Assembly: GCF_958295425.1 (NCBI RefSeq)
Contig: NC_081145.1
Span: 25,281,389-25,345,388 of the forward strand
Length of the DNA stretch: 64,000 bases
Reading direction: 5' to 3'
Source: Solea solea
Lineage: Eukaryota; Chordata; Actinopteri; Pleuronectiformes; Soleidae
Position 1 is the first letter of the stretch; the number at the start of each line of letters is the position of its first letter. The position numbers were made by a program, and so were the translations under genes. Under the pieces are notes generated by a model that saw only the letters and a list, made by a program, of their open reading frames with translations, had not been told where the DNA came from and did not search any database. Shown piece by piece: positions 1-11,840 of this stretch.

Positions 1-136
1 TTTTGTTTTAGTAAAGAAAACGAACCCACATCGCGGCGGCGGAACTTTTTGTTCACCTGGAGTTTGGACAAACCTGCGTGCTCCATCCACCTGTTGACAG
101 AATGTGGAAACATCCCGTCCAACGCCATCGCTGGTG

Positions 137-187
137 TTGTGTCTCTGTGTCTCTGTGTCTCTGTGTCTCTGTGTCTCTGTGTCTCTC
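137..187. repeat. (TGTGTCTC)n microsatellite
   Basis: Six tandem 8-bp units. On + they read as LCVS repeats in an accidental frame. Confidence 0.95.
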
Positions 188-240
188 TTTCCTCTGCTTG
201 CACTTGGAATGTACGTGAGTCCAACAGAGACACTTTGTAT

Positions 241-242
<2 letters not shown>

Positions 243-278
<36 letters not shown>
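243..278. repeat. (GT)n microsatellite
   Basis: About 18 uninterrupted GT units. Confidence 0.98.
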
Positions 279-281
<3 letters not shown>

Positions 282-620
282 CCATAAGAACAATGTAGCT
301 GCGCAGTCATGAACTCTGGAGGATAGTACGCGTATTGTTTAAATGAGTGACTTACACACATGTTTTGGAATGAATGAATGAGTGAACAACGGCGATAGTG
401 TGAATGGGAACATATGGAGCTGATAGTGGAGTAGACTTTGTGAACTCTTGGAGAAAAAGGGGAAGAAGTTATCAAAAGGTTTCTCAAACATAAACAGGTC
501 TGAGACAGATATCGAGCTCTCGTAGTAACGCCGATGTTAAGATACAGGAGGCAGATTTATTCCCGATCCACTTCACTCCGATCGCGCGCCCTGGTTTATA
601 CAGTACAGCAGCATTTCTGA

Positions 621-699
621 TTGTACTCCAAGTACCGCCAGAGGAAGCTGGCGTACCACTGTTGGCACACGTACCACAGTTTGAGAACCACGGGGTCTC
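621..699 (-). mobile_element. Non-autonomous DNA-transposon fragment, GGTACGCC family
   Basis: Read on -, it contains ggttctcaaactgtggtac and then a stretch with tggtacgccagcttcctctgg. The same sequence, in + orientation, is at 17633-17700. I recall this as the end of a common fish hAT-like short element. Only one terminus is recognisable. Confidence 0.5.
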
Positions 700-1384
700 G
701 TGGAGGTCATCATGGTGGGTGTCGGACTGGAATGCACACTCTGCATGGATTTTTCTTTACTCAATGATGTCATTGTCTTTCCTCAGAGGGCACAGGAAGG
801 AGGAGGAAGAGGAGGTGGAGGAGGGTGAGGGTGAGGAAGGGTCCAGTGCTGTGTTAACATTAACACCTGTCGAGCAGCCATATGTTGGTGCAATTCATTT
901 TTCAGCAACACACTGAGGTTGTAAAAGGTGGTTATTTATTAAAGGCTTTTGTTGCTGTAGACGAGTGTGAGCCTTCACTGAATGTGAGAGGTCAAGTTGG
1001 TCTCTTCTGTCAACCTCTGACCTCTCAATCATGATTGTATAATGACAATAAAGATCCGATCCTTTCCTCCGTGCCGTGTTTCATCTGCAGGGTTGTTAAA
1101 ATACTCGGTCCCTGCAGATGAGTACAAACAGACAGTGATGTCATTTATTGTCTTAACTTTAAGAGTGTTTTTTAGTTTGCTTTTCCGCATAGTTGCTGTT
1201 GGTGGAGTAGCGATTCAATAAAATCTCAATAAAATGATCTCAAGGCCGAAACCTTTACAACATAATCAAGAGCAGAGAAACCCAATAGTTAAGTACTCTG
1301 CATCAGTGGAGAGAAAGGAAAACTCTCTTTTAACATGAAGAATCGGTAGCAAGAGACATAGATGGTTGAAATTCAGAGTCTTTG

Positions 1385-1603
1385 TTAAAGAATTCAGCTT
1401 CTTAAATGTGAATATTTTCTTTGCTTCATATAATAAAGAAATTATTAAAACTTAATCATGTTGGTTCGTGGACAAAACAAGACATTTGAGAATCATCATT
1501 GAAAAAAAAATATCAACATTTTCTGACAATTTATGGACCAAACGATCAATCCAGAAAATAATCGACAGATTCATTGAAATAATCGTTATTTGTAGCCGTA
1601 GAT
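1385..1603 (+). mobile_element. Family A short inverted-repeat element (GGCTGCAAC type)
   Basis: Copy of a family seen more than a dozen times here. The family core includes cagcttcttaaatgtgaat, a gtttctttgctccat-like stretch, caaagaaatcattaaaa and attttatggaccaaac, and full copies end in inverted GGGCTGCAAC. This copy has a degraded end (gttatttgtagccgta). Confidence 0.7.
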
Positions 1604-2694
1604 TACATCGGATTTGACATTTGGATTTAGTATCAGACCTGGGGATGGTTTGAAGAACATCATTCTCCAACTGTGACAGATGTTTGGATTGTAGTTGGAT
1701 TGAGTTTTTTCCCAATATCCGATCCACTGATTTTTGACCAGTTTCGGATTAATCGGCTCATCCATAATCAGACTGATACAGATACTGTATATGTATAATC
1801 AGTATCAGTATCAGTATCAGTATCAGTAGTCCACACAAAGGTGCAAAAGTGTGATTCTCTCTCAGATTAGATGATTTTCATGATGTTGAAAGGTTTCATG
1901 ATGTAGTATGTGCACCTTCGATCACATGAAATAAGACCGCGATCAGTGTATCGTCCACTCGCTCGACTCCACTGTTCCTCAACGAGCCTTTTTCAGGGGA
2001 AATGCTTCTTCTTCTTCTTTTTTTTTTTACAACTCATCTGAGCTGCTCTGTGTTCATCCCCGTGGTGATGTATTACCCAGGACATTGTTTATCTTTGCTA
2101 CCATAGAGACTGCCGGCGTGGCAATTAGTGCTCAGGTGCAGGCCTCAGGTGGCTCCCTCCCCTCATCGCCACGGTAACACCTGCAAAAGAGAGAGAGAGA
2201 GAGAGTGAAGTGGTGAAGGAAGTAGACGGAGAGCGTGGACGGAGATGAGCATATGCTGGAGCGGTGCAATTGATTTGGGCCAAGGTGTCACAGGAGAGCG
2301 GCCAAAGTCTGCCGCTAGTCTTTTCTGTTTGCATTCAGCATTTTTACTTTTTCACCCGTTTCACTGTCACCAGTCTTTTTACAGTGTTATTGTTTATTCA
2401 AATGAGTTTGTTGTGACCACACAAACTGTGGGATTAGTTTATGAAAATCTCAAACGCTTAAGTTTATGTATCGACGTGTTTGTTATTTGTAGAAAAGAAA
2501 CCACAACTTATTCACATTTAAGAAGCTGAAAGGAGAGAGAAAACAACCTGGAGTCATTATTTCAGCCTGACATGAAAGACACAGAAGATAATTGTACAAA
2601 TTACATGAAGAATAGCAACAAAAACAGTCTCATCTCAAGGTCGAGACCTGGAAATGCACTCGGTGCTTGTTCTCCTTAATTACAATGATGGTTA

Positions 2695-2696
<2 letters not shown>

Positions 2697-2727
<31 letters not shown>
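2697..2727. repeat. (CA)n microsatellite
   Basis: About 15 CA units. Confidence 0.98.
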
Positions 2728-2731
<4 letters not shown>

Positions 2732-3074
2732 GTGGCAGCTGAGCGCAGTGAAATCAATCAATCGCAGAGATTTAGCTGCATGAGAAATCACTGACATTCA
2801 AGCTTCAGTCGCTGAGTGGAGAAGACTCACGGTGCCACAGGTGCCGGCGGCAAATGAACCCGTGCACTGAGCCGTCAGCAGCTGACACGACAGCCTGACA
2901 CTCTATTTATGCTGATTATGTTTTTTCCCCTTCTCCATCCATCTGGTAAAATATTAACAGTTAAATGATAACAAAATAATTAACTTCATGACTCTATGGG
3001 CTGTTTTTTTTGCCTTATTTTGTCTTTGAAATAGCTTGAAATGGCACAAATGCTTCATGGTTAGAAAGGTCTCA

Positions 3075-3175
3075 AACAGGCATGTCCAAAGTCCGGCCCG
3101 CGGGCCAATCATGGCCCTCGGTCAGATCTTGTACGGCCCGCAGCTTCTGTTTTATAATGTGTTATTTATGACCCA
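3075..3175 (+). mobile_element. Dispersed-element end with GGCCCGCGGGCC core
   Basis: Contains catgtccaaagtccggcccg followed by cgggccaatc, and gtacggcccgcag. Sequences with this self-complementary core are common at the ends of vertebrate hAT-like elements. Related ends seem to be present near 22543-22615, 34685-35140 and 40005-40060. Confidence 0.45.
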
Positions 3176-3953
3176 GGACAGACTGCAACAGAAAATCTTG
3201 TATAACCGATATTATCTGACTCCAGATAACATTTGTTCACTCTTGCGTGGCTTAGATTTGGTTACAAGGAAAATAAAATGATGATACAACAGTGCATTTG
3301 TGTGTAACTGACATAGTCTCTGAGAGCATAAATGCGTCATTTTTAATCATTTCCCAACATGGTGAATTTCAAATATTGGCCGGTTTCTAAATGACTGTGA
3401 TGATCGTCTGTGTTTGGGCGCTGCACTCGTCTCCCTAGAGAGCGCGTTCCACATTCTTTTGCTTCCTCTTTGTGGTCATGAGTAAACCTGTGGTGGGTGT
3501 GACAAAGACAGCGTAAACCGCGGTATTGCCCAAAAAAAATGTGACACCCTTATTTGTATCATAAGCTCAGTGTCAGAGTCGAGTAATCCTCTGTGCGTCT
3601 GTCCGTTCTGTGATGAACGCAGACGTCGGTCTCGCTCGATGGGGGCTGTCAGCAGTCCAGTGTCTGTGGATTACACAGGCTGGCTTTAATCCCGGGGAGG
3701 GGGGGGGGGGCTGAACCTGTCAAACACTCACACACACATTCAAAGGTGTGTTGTTGCAGTAAAACAAACGGTTGGAAGGTGTGGGGAGAAACAGACCAGA
3801 TTCTCAGACACACCCAGAGGAGAGGGGGGTGGAGTCAAGGGAACGTGAGCCTGTTAAGTTGTATTTAATTGGTGCTACAGGACAGTATATTGTATTTATG
3901 AATTTGTTGATGGGCATAGAGAATGTATGCCCAGCCCAAATAGGCTTACAGGT

Positions 3954-4075
3954 AGGGTTGTAACTAATGATTACTTTCATAATTATATGAATTTGTCGAT
4001 GATCTTCTCGACGAGTTGTTTGGTCCATAAAATGTCATAAAATGTTGATCAGTGATCCTAAAAGTTCCACAAACC
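3954..4075 (-). mobile_element. Family A element, partial, inverted
   Basis: Starts ggttgtaactaatgattact and contains tggtccataaaatgtcataa, the reverse complement of the family end. Confidence 0.65.
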
Positions 4076-5067
4076 AAAAGAAAAGCAAGCTCACATCTTA
4101 CTACAAAGGTGTTTCCTTTCCTTCCATGATATGATAATGTTATTGGGGTCAGAGGTCAGATTCAGTGGCCTTAACAACAGATTGCTGGACCTTCAAAGCA
4201 ACAGAGAGTGACTTGACTCTCTATGGCTTCTCTTCCAAGTCTAAGTCTGAAAATGGACGACCCTCTGCACTAAAAGAGGGAAAAAAAGACAAGGAACCAA
4301 ATCGTGAATCGAGGATTTGGAGAATCGTGTTAAGCCAATATGGTTTAAGAAAAAAACATATGCAGATTTTGCTAAACTTGTTCTTTTGTTTGAGAAAAAA
4401 TGAAAAACAAACAAGTTTGCCAAACCCTGTCCCAAAAACAGGGCAGGGTGTTGACGGCTAAACAATACACTTGGATTTACTACAACAGAGCAGTTATGTG
4501 ATTGGCCAGACTGTAAACACAAACCCTGATGACATCTGAAATCTATCTAACAAACAAACAAAGTCATTTAGCTTTGTTTGTCAGTTGTGGCCTAGAAAGG
4601 CAACCGTATCAGTTTGTCCTGGTTTGAACATCTGGCCCCAGAGATTCGACCACATGTGGACCATGTTATGTTTGACCGTTTATTTACTGGGATTAAAATG
4701 AAAATGTGTTTTGTGATTCAGGGCTGCAACGATTAGTCATTAGCATCATTAGCTGCGTCCCCTAAGATACTTACTGTTGTCAACTTTTCATCAGGTCATT
4801 CAGGATATTAATGTTAATAGCAGGTGTGAGCGGCTTCTTCTCCCACAGCGACAGTGGCAAGGGCTCGTGGGTATGTTCATGCATTAAAACAGTGAAGCAT
4901 GGACGAACACACGTGGCTGCAACTTAAATTACTTAAAATACGGCACAATGGCGAGGGGGCGGGTTGCAGTGTTTAAGTGGTTCGCTAGTTACTCTGTCTG
5001 TATGGTAACACAACACCTTCAGCACAACCGGGGTAGTTACACGAGGCCTCTGATTCTTGTGCACAAA

Positions 5068-5206
5068 ACACACACACACACACACAACCTCACAACTTAG
5101 AGAGAGAGATGAAATCCTGAGTCCTGGTCTTTCAGGTTTTACTGGTTACTTTAGTCAGAGGGAGATGAGTGATCTCATTGTACACACACACACACACACA
5201 CACACA
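5068..5206. repeat. Two (CA)n tracts
   Basis: CA tracts at about 5068-5086 and 5182-5206, separated by unique sequence. Confidence 0.95.
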
Positions 5207-5425
5207 TTCTTAGTGAGAACACTCGTTGACATAATGCATTCCCTAACCTAATTCCCTTACCTGAACCTTAACTGCTACAACTACACGCCTAACCCTAATC
5301 CTAACCTACACCCTATTCTAACCCTAACCCTAAAACCAGGTCTTAAAAAGCTCTTTTGAGGGGTAACAGAATGCGAGGTCCAGCCAAAATGTCCTCACGT
5401 GAACACAAACACAAACCAAATGTAC
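5207..5425 (+). repeat. CA-linked CCTAACCCTA-type dispersed repeat
   Basis: After the CA tract comes gtgagaacactcgttgacat, then degenerate CCTAA/CCCTAA runs, aaaccaggtcttaaaaagct and ccagccaaaatgtcctcac. The same arrangement recurs at 26376-26925 and 59745-59930, so this is an interspersed repeat and not telomere. Confidence 0.8.
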
Positions 5426-5460
5426 CAACCTGAGTTATCTGCCCACATACACACTAATAT

Positions 5461-6285
5461 TAGAGATGTTCCGATACCATTTTTTCCCTCCCGATACCGA
5501 TTCCGATACTTGTGCTGTGGGTATCGGCCGATACAGAGTACCGATACCGATACCAGTGTGTTATAAAAAAAAAAATATCATACTATGCCTGCATGACTGT
5601 GATATGATTATCATTGGTGGTAAGGTTTGGCTCAGGTTAAGCCCTCTGTAAAACATGAACAAATACAGCAAATGGACACCATTTATTTTTACAAGTGATA
5701 TGTTATTTCGTTTTTCAGCTTGTACGTTTGTTTTGACTCTGGTCCAAACACCGCAGCACTGGCAGAGCTTCATGTTTCCATGACGATTGACCGGGAAAGG
5801 ACGCGTGTGACATCTTTTTTTACATGACTCCAGATAAAATGAGTCTCTGAAGTAACGCTAAACTTAAAAAAAAAAAAGGCATACATACGCAGGACACAAG
5901 TACGCTGGTTAGTTGTAGCGCTGCTCTTTTCGTTTAATAAATGGGCCGCTCCAGTTTGACTGTAGGCGCGCTAACGGAGCTAGCGCAGCTAACAACGCCA
6001 ATGGAGCTAACTGGTAAATACTGCCAAACCGCCGACATGATGAGCTAACGTTAGCTCCTTGTCTACAGGTGTCGGGTGATCAGTTCTTCTTCACATCTCT
6101 AAAACAGCACAGCGCAACTGTTTCAAGAGCGGCGAAGAAGAACCGCGTCAGAGCTAACGGAGCTCTAATACATTACGTGGTATCGGATCGGTGCATGGAC
6201 TCCAGTACTCGCCGATACCGATGCCCACATTTTCGGCAGTATCGGAGGCATTTCCGATACTGGTATCGGAATCGGAACAACTCTA
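5461..6285 (+). mobile_element. Non-autonomous hAT-type transposon, complete with 8-bp target duplication
   Basis: The left end is TAGAGATGTTCCGATACC; the right end read inverted is TAGAGTTGTTCCGATTCC followed by GATACC. The flanking 8-mer ACTAATAT is exactly duplicated (5453-5460 and 6286-6293). An 8-bp target duplication with short inverted ends is the hallmark of hAT transposition. The 825-bp interior is rich in CGATACCGAT motifs near the ends and has no transposase frame, so it must have been moved in trans. Confidence 0.93.
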
Positions 6286-6759
6286 ACTAATATGTTGCAT
6301 TTTAAAAATGAAAACTGTCTCCAGCCAGACAAGTGTTGCCTACACATGGGGTCGTGTGCACGGTGTTACTCGGCGAGTCCGTTTGAGCCTCCTCCATAAG
6401 AGCGGGAAGTGCTCAGTGTCCTTGTGCTGTGAACTTTTCAATGCAAAAAAAAAATGCAAAGGATAAAAAAAGAAGAACGAGGAGGCCCCTGGCGTCCACG
6501 TTGCCGTTGCTTAGCGACCGCATTCTCACAACGCTACCATTTGAACACCAAGTTTGTCGTGTTCAAAGCGTATCATGTCGTAACAAGAGTCTCCACTCGT
6601 GCACAGCTGCAGATAAAAGTGTTAATAAAAATTAACACTTGTTAAAATGTGCTAATAACATAATTGCTAATTGATTATAGCAGTAGCATGCTATGACGCA
6701 GTGCATGTGCAAGTGAGGAGGAAAATGTGGCAGTGTAAAATAACCAGAGTTCCCACATG

Positions 6760-7120
6760 TCCTTGAAATCCTTGAAAGATTGCCATGAAAGTCCACCCCT
6801 AAATAGACATGGGTCATTGAAAGTGCTTGAATTTTGTACAAGAAAGAAGTGAAGTTGATTGTTTGTTTGTTACGACGCCACCTACTGTTTCATGCCCTGC
6901 ATTGCTTGATGTACGTGGACGAGGCCTACACTGAACAAACATGGAGTCTGTCTGCCGTTGACGGGAGATTCAAGGGAGTAACAAGAGAGAGCAAATGACG
7001 ACGTGATGCCTGGGAAATGCAAATTCAAAGATCTCTGTGTCACCAAGGAAAATGATAAAGAATGACTTTGACCAAGATCTCAAGGACAATCACTTGTCCA
7101 GATGCAGAGTGCACTGCAAA
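6760..7120 (+). repeat. Dispersed repeat shared with 19010-19385
   Basis: Shares aaatagacatgRgtcattga, a grcgccacctactgt stretch, a gatgcctggg segment and caagatcYcRaggacaatca with the second locus, in the same orientation. The two copies are clearly diverged. It includes the zinc-finger remnant below. Confidence 0.8.
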
Positions 7121-7200
7121 TCAATAAAAATGGACGCCATGTGGGAAGTCCATGTTGCACTGGTTGCACGAGTCGGCGCCACTGTTACACCATATAGATG
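7003..7200 (+). pseudogene. Decayed transposase-type zinc-finger (BED-like) remnant
   Basis: An ATG at about 7006 opens MPGKCKFKDL, which I recognise as the N-terminus of a fish protein family with a BED-like C2HC/C2H2 finger linked to DNA transposons. The frame shifts near 7056, after which DNHLSRCRVHCKSIKMD continues in another frame with the Cys-x2-Cys-like pair of the finger. In-frame stops and shifts show it is dead. The copy near 19170 is more degraded. Confidence 0.55.
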
Positions 7201-7330
7201 TGATGTATGGCGCTGTGGCTGCTTTGTATAGTTTCAGACTGTCATGTATTCAGAGTATACCTGGAGGTGTTGTTTACCTTATGAAAGAGGCAAATGATGG
7301 GGAGGTGTGCAGACCTGTCAGGCCAGTTAA

Positions 7331-7352
7331 AAGAAGAAGAAGAAGAAGAAGA
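7331..7352. repeat. (GAA)n microsatellite
   Basis: Seven GAA units. Confidence 0.95.
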
Positions 7353-8077
7353 ATGTGCTGCTGATCTTGTGTGTACTTTTACTTGTGAGAGAAAGCTTCA
7401 TGGTTTTGTTGGATTAGAGGGTAAATGTGTTGATTTTTGATCATCTGCTCCGTCTTCTTTACCCTTTGGCTCGGGCCACGTGTCTCCGTCTGAACCCGAA
7501 CTTCTTCCCACCTAAGAACAGATGAAGTTACCAGAGTTTGTACCGCCTTACATCTTGTTGTCCATGAAGACACAACAGGAGCAGGTGCTGGTGGAGGTCC
7601 CAGGTCCTCAGAGCTCAGAGTGTGCTTGTGCACCACTGCTTGAATCTTAACTACAAATGTCTTCCAGCAGGCACAGATATCATTTTAATAACCTCACAAC
7701 CTCAGAGCAGACAGGTTGGACCCCAACCGCCCCAATCACAGTCCTCCAGTCACTCATTATTGTTTCATTATTGGTGTTTCTGTATTGGTGTTACAACGCC
7801 TGCATCAGGGGGAAGGAAGTTACCACCACAACATGTGATAGTTAATAATGAGATTATCACATCAAACCACTCCTTTTCTGTCCACTCTTGTTAACCACAA
7901 ACACTCAGAGATCACACAGGGTTTGGCCATATTTATTCGTTCCAATCCCAGACGTGTGTGGTTGGCTTATTTTGGGAGTGGTGAACCTTTTCAGCCTTTG
8001 GATAAGTGCGGTTGTGCAATGAGTTGAATTCCAGGTGAAATACGATTGTGTCTGTGGCTGAATATTAGTGGCGAGGC

Positions 8078-8105
8078 GTGTGTGTGTGTGTGTGTGTGTG
8101 TGTGC
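8078..8105. repeat. (GT)n microsatellite
   Basis: About 13 GT units. Confidence 0.97.
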
Positions 8106-8314
8106 GCATGGTTTTATCTCCCTCCATGTGAGCGTTCAACCTTTACACACAGTCATGTGACATCCCTCCTGACACCAGGCTCATTGTTATCACTCTGAAA
8201 ACGCTGTGCGTGGCACTGACTTATGATTGTGTCATAAATCACAACGTGATCACATTCTCTCTCTCTCTGTGTGTGTTTTACTCAAAAATCATGAGTAACT
8301 TTCTTTATTGTAAA

Positions 8315-8565
8315 GAAGTTAATCATCAACTATTTTGACAATCGATATATTGGCTGATACAGTATAAGTGTTTTTTTTTAAGGCTACGCTCCCTGATTTT
8401 TCAGTTTCCTAAATGTGAATATTTTCTGGTTTCTTTGCTAAAACAGATTCATTTTGGTTTGTGGACAAAAAAAGACTTTTGAGAACATTTTTTAACATTT
8501 TATGGACCAAACAAGTACATAATAAATGAGAAAAGAATCGACAGATTAATCGATTATGGAAATAT
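8315..8565 (+). mobile_element. Family A element
   Basis: Carries cctaaatgtgaatattttct, ttgtggacaaaaaaagac, ttttatggaccaaacaa and cgacagattaatcgattatg. The outer GGGCTGCAAC ends are lost. Confidence 0.7.
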
Positions 8566-8999
8566 TTTACTTTAACCCAAGATGTGATACTTTACTGAGA
8601 CATGTACGTCAAATAGAGTTCCAAAGACTTTCAGTTGCTCATGACTGTGTGTGTGAGACGTGTACGTTGTGTGTGTGAGTGTGTATTCAGAGCTCATGGT
8701 TTAACGTTGTTATCAAACCTGCCGCAGTGTCTCTGAACTTTAACCCTTCGTCTCTCCACACGCATCTTACCAGGGAAGTGCTGCTGAGTCCGACACACCC
8801 TCACAAACATACCTTTGTAAAAAAAAAAAGAAGCAATTTTTATACTTTTTTAAGCAAGTTGTGATGCACAAGCACAAAATTTGACCTGAGACTATAAATG
8901 AAGCCAATACAGAAGTACTGAAAACATGTATTCTCTTGAATGGCCAACAGGGGGTGACTCCTTAAGAAGTCCATTATGGACATAAGAAATTGACCCTAT

Positions 9000-9205
9000 T
9001 GTCACTAGACTATTTTGATAATCCATTAATTGGTCCAAGCCTCTAATTTCTCAGCTTCTTTAATGTGAATATTTTCTGATTTCTTCATGCCATATAACAA
9101 AGAAATCATTAAAGTCATGGTTTGTAGACAAAACAAGAGATTAGAGAACATTTTTTGTTTTGGGAAACATTTTTTCTTTAACACATTTTATGGACCAAAC
9201 AACAA
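9000..9205 (+). mobile_element. Family A element
   Basis: Carries ctattttgataatccattaa, taatgtgaatattttctga, caaagaaatcattaaag and ttttatggaccaaacaac. Confidence 0.7.
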
Positions 9206-9504
9206 GTGCAGTAAATATCTCTACTAATAATGACTTTACTGTGCATATTTGTGTACGCTGTGCTCTGGCCCACCTGTCATGGAAAGAACGAGAGGCAAAT
9301 GTGAAACCTCAAACAAGTGAGGCTGACGCCAGACTCCACTTCCTGGTGGCACATATATGAGAGCACCTGACCACAAAATCACCATAGTTGAAATACAGAT
9401 AAAATGTGTGGTGTATTTGACTAAAAGATGATGTGTTGGTGGGCGGGGGTCCAGCTCTGGGTGTTGTCAGTGTCATCCCGAGAAGTAACCAGAGACCAGA
9501 AGCA

Positions 9505-9574
9505 CTGCTGCTGCTGCTGCTGCTGTCGTTGCTGCTGCAGCTGCTGCTGCTGCTGCTGCTGCTGCCGCCGCCGC
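9505..9574. repeat. Interrupted (CTG)n/(CAG)n trinucleotide tract
   Basis: About 20 CTG units with TCG/TTG and CAG interruptions, ending in CCG units. On - it would read as polyglutamine, but no flanking coding sequence or splice signal supports a gene. Intronic or intergenic. Confidence 0.95.
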
Positions 9575-10639
9575 TCTTTTGATGTCATGTTTACAAAAAT
9601 CCAGCAGGAATCCTCCAATTTAGTTGGTGTGTCATTGTAGAAATAGTACAGTGACAGAACATAAATGATCTGTATTTATAAAGCACTTGATGACCCCTCA
9701 AAGCTGCTTCACACAACAGTTTTGACAGTTTTGTTTCATCGATCGCACATTTTTTCCCGTCATTCTCACTCGCAGCCGTCAGGAGCAACGTGGGGTGAAG
9801 TGTCCTGCAGTTATGACTGGAAATAAACTGCTTTGAAAATTTTACTACTGATTTTTAAAACATTTTTTGGCGATAAGGAAGTTCACGTAGGTCCAATATC
9901 CAGTTGTAGTTGCACTAAACTTTACCGTGATAACAAATGATATTTAATGACGCCAAAGACACTCCGAGAGTTAGAAATAGGATAGAATAGAATTTTATTT
10001 TTCAGATGGATGTGAATGTGTTACATATTTACTTTACTTAATTATCTGACATTTATTTGACTGATTGGGAAGTTTGATTTGGGAAGTCTTATTATGACTA
10101 GTTAGCGGGATCATCTTCAGGAGGGACTGTAAGTCAGCATCTGATGTGGTTTGTTTGAAACTCTTGAAACTTTGAGTTTGATTTGGGAGGAAACAGAGTT
10201 GCCCGAGTTCAGTGAATGCACCGCTATTGTCACCAAACAGAAATCTCGACTCTACAAACCAACAACGATCAGGTTTACTTACATACACACGCACAACCTT
10301 TGCCTCACACACCGTTCCTCCACCCTTTGTCCCTGCACTCTCTCCCTATAACCAGTCGTAAACAACACAGTAAAAAAAAAGTCGTGCAGGTGAAATAAAC
10401 CAAATGACAGCAGATGCTCTAAAATTTATATCCAAGGTGAAGGAATGATTTACAGTCGAAGGCCGTCGTTTAACACAAGCAGTGGGACAAATAAACTGAG
10501 TGGGATGATAAAGATCTTTGATTGTTGGTAGAGTAAGAGAAATGGAAGGATAATGATAATACAAATAAAGACGTACAACCTGATGACAAGTAAGAAGAAT
10601 GTTGTTAACTAAATCAAGCATAAGTATAATCTGTATTTG

Positions 10640-10740
10640 TTTCCTCTTTAGTCCATTTTCTGGCATAACCACTGACCTTGTCAGGACCAAAACCTGGTCC
10701 TAATGAGGCAGAACCTCACTTCCGAGGAACTGCTTAAGGG
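10640..10740 (+). repeat. GGTCCTAATGAGGCAGAACC dispersed repeat
   Basis: Contains ttctggcataaccactgacc, a caggaccaaaacctgg stretch and taatgaggcagaacctca. Copies lie at 18835-18960, 20930-21060 and 60530-60610, all on +. Confidence 0.8.
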
Positions 10741-11205
10741 ATTTATTGGCCGTGTATGTTTGACTCCGCCTCCATAATTTGCATAATTTTGAATCCGTTT
10801 CCTGTTGACTAATGGTGAGATGGATCATGTTGCGGTTCTGTATGTGGTTCAGTTTATACGTGGCTCACTTCAGAGTGGAGCTCCAGGGAGGTAAAGGACA
10901 GTATGGCAGCTGTGTGCCCGGGCAGAGGAGGCCCAAGCCTGGCTGGCAGAGTGGAGAGAGCCCCCGTGGTTCAGTTTATAGTTTATAGTCAGAGTGTGTA
11001 CAATCGAATTATCCAGGTTTGTTATGTCCAACTAAGAATAGTTTGATTTTAATTGGACTAACATGTTTACTATTGTCTTAGTCTGACTAAAATCGGATTA
11101 CTAAATCTTTTAACATTGCTTGGTTACGTTTGCACGTCACATAATTTGTATTTATTGGTTGACTGTTATTATCTTAACACCCTAAGGCACAAAAGAAAAT
11201 TATTT

Positions 11206-11236
11206 ATTATTATTATTATTATTTATTATTATATTA
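11206..11236. repeat. (ATT)n-rich tract
   Basis: Imperfect TTA/ATT repeat. Confidence 0.85.
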
Positions 11237-11423
11237 TTTTTTGTTATTGATATTTAACCGGGGCTTGGCAGTATGACAGAGAAAGTTACCCTAGATTGGA
11301 GCGTTCCCTGTGTTGTGGCTCTTGTTCCAATGTAGAACAGCTCTTATCTGATAGACTGAACCACCAGAAAGCAGAACAGCTCATTGTGGTTCTAACCAAA
11401 AATGTGTTTGGTTACAAAAATCT

Positions 11424-11480
11424 CTTCCTCCTCCTCCTCCTCCTCCTCCTCCTCCTGCTGCTGCTCCTGCTGCTGCTGCA
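11424..11480. repeat. (CTC)n(CTG)n compound trinucleotide tract
   Basis: About ten CTC units followed by interrupted CTG units. Confidence 0.95.
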
Positions 11481-11650
11481 GAGTAGTTCCTGTGTTGTGA
11501 TGGTACCAGGCCACATCGCTGCCGTCCTCTCACATCTCCTTTGTTTTTTGTCTCTCATTCTTGTCCATTTGTCCTCCTACAAGAACACACACAGCCCCTC
11601 TTATGTTTGACTCCTCTGGCCTTTTAGAATATTCAGCGACTCTCCCTCCT

Positions 11651-11676
11651 TTTTTTTTTTTTTTTTTTTTTTTTTC
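11651..11676. repeat. Poly(T) tract
   Basis: About 25 T residues followed by ccacttttt. Confidence 0.9.
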
Positions 11677-11759
11677 CACTTTTTGCATTTTCGAGGCAGA
11701 TTCCGGACGGTGGTCATCTGGCATTAACTTTAAGATTATGAATAAACGTTAGTGTGTGT

Positions 11760-11840
11760 GTGTTTAAATGCACTTATTGTAAGTCACTTTGGATAAAAGC
11801 GTCTGCTAAATGACATGTAATGTCATGTAATGTAATGTTT
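11760..11840 (+). mobile_element. Fish V-SINE/L2-type 3' tail
   Basis: Contains tattgtaagtcactttggat, then aaaagcgtctgctaaatgac and a (TGTAATG)n tail. This is the very common conserved 3' end shared by teleost L2-like LINEs and their SINE partners. The body is truncated. Confidence 0.85.

Noticed and set aside
5278..5335. Telomeric (CCCTAA)n relic
   Set aside because: The CCTAA runs are degenerate and sit inside a dispersed repeat that recurs at 26.4 and 59.8 kb with the same flanks.
9421..9618. Polyglutamine ORF on -
   Set aside because: Only the CAG tract is notable; no flanking conserved sequence or splice signals.
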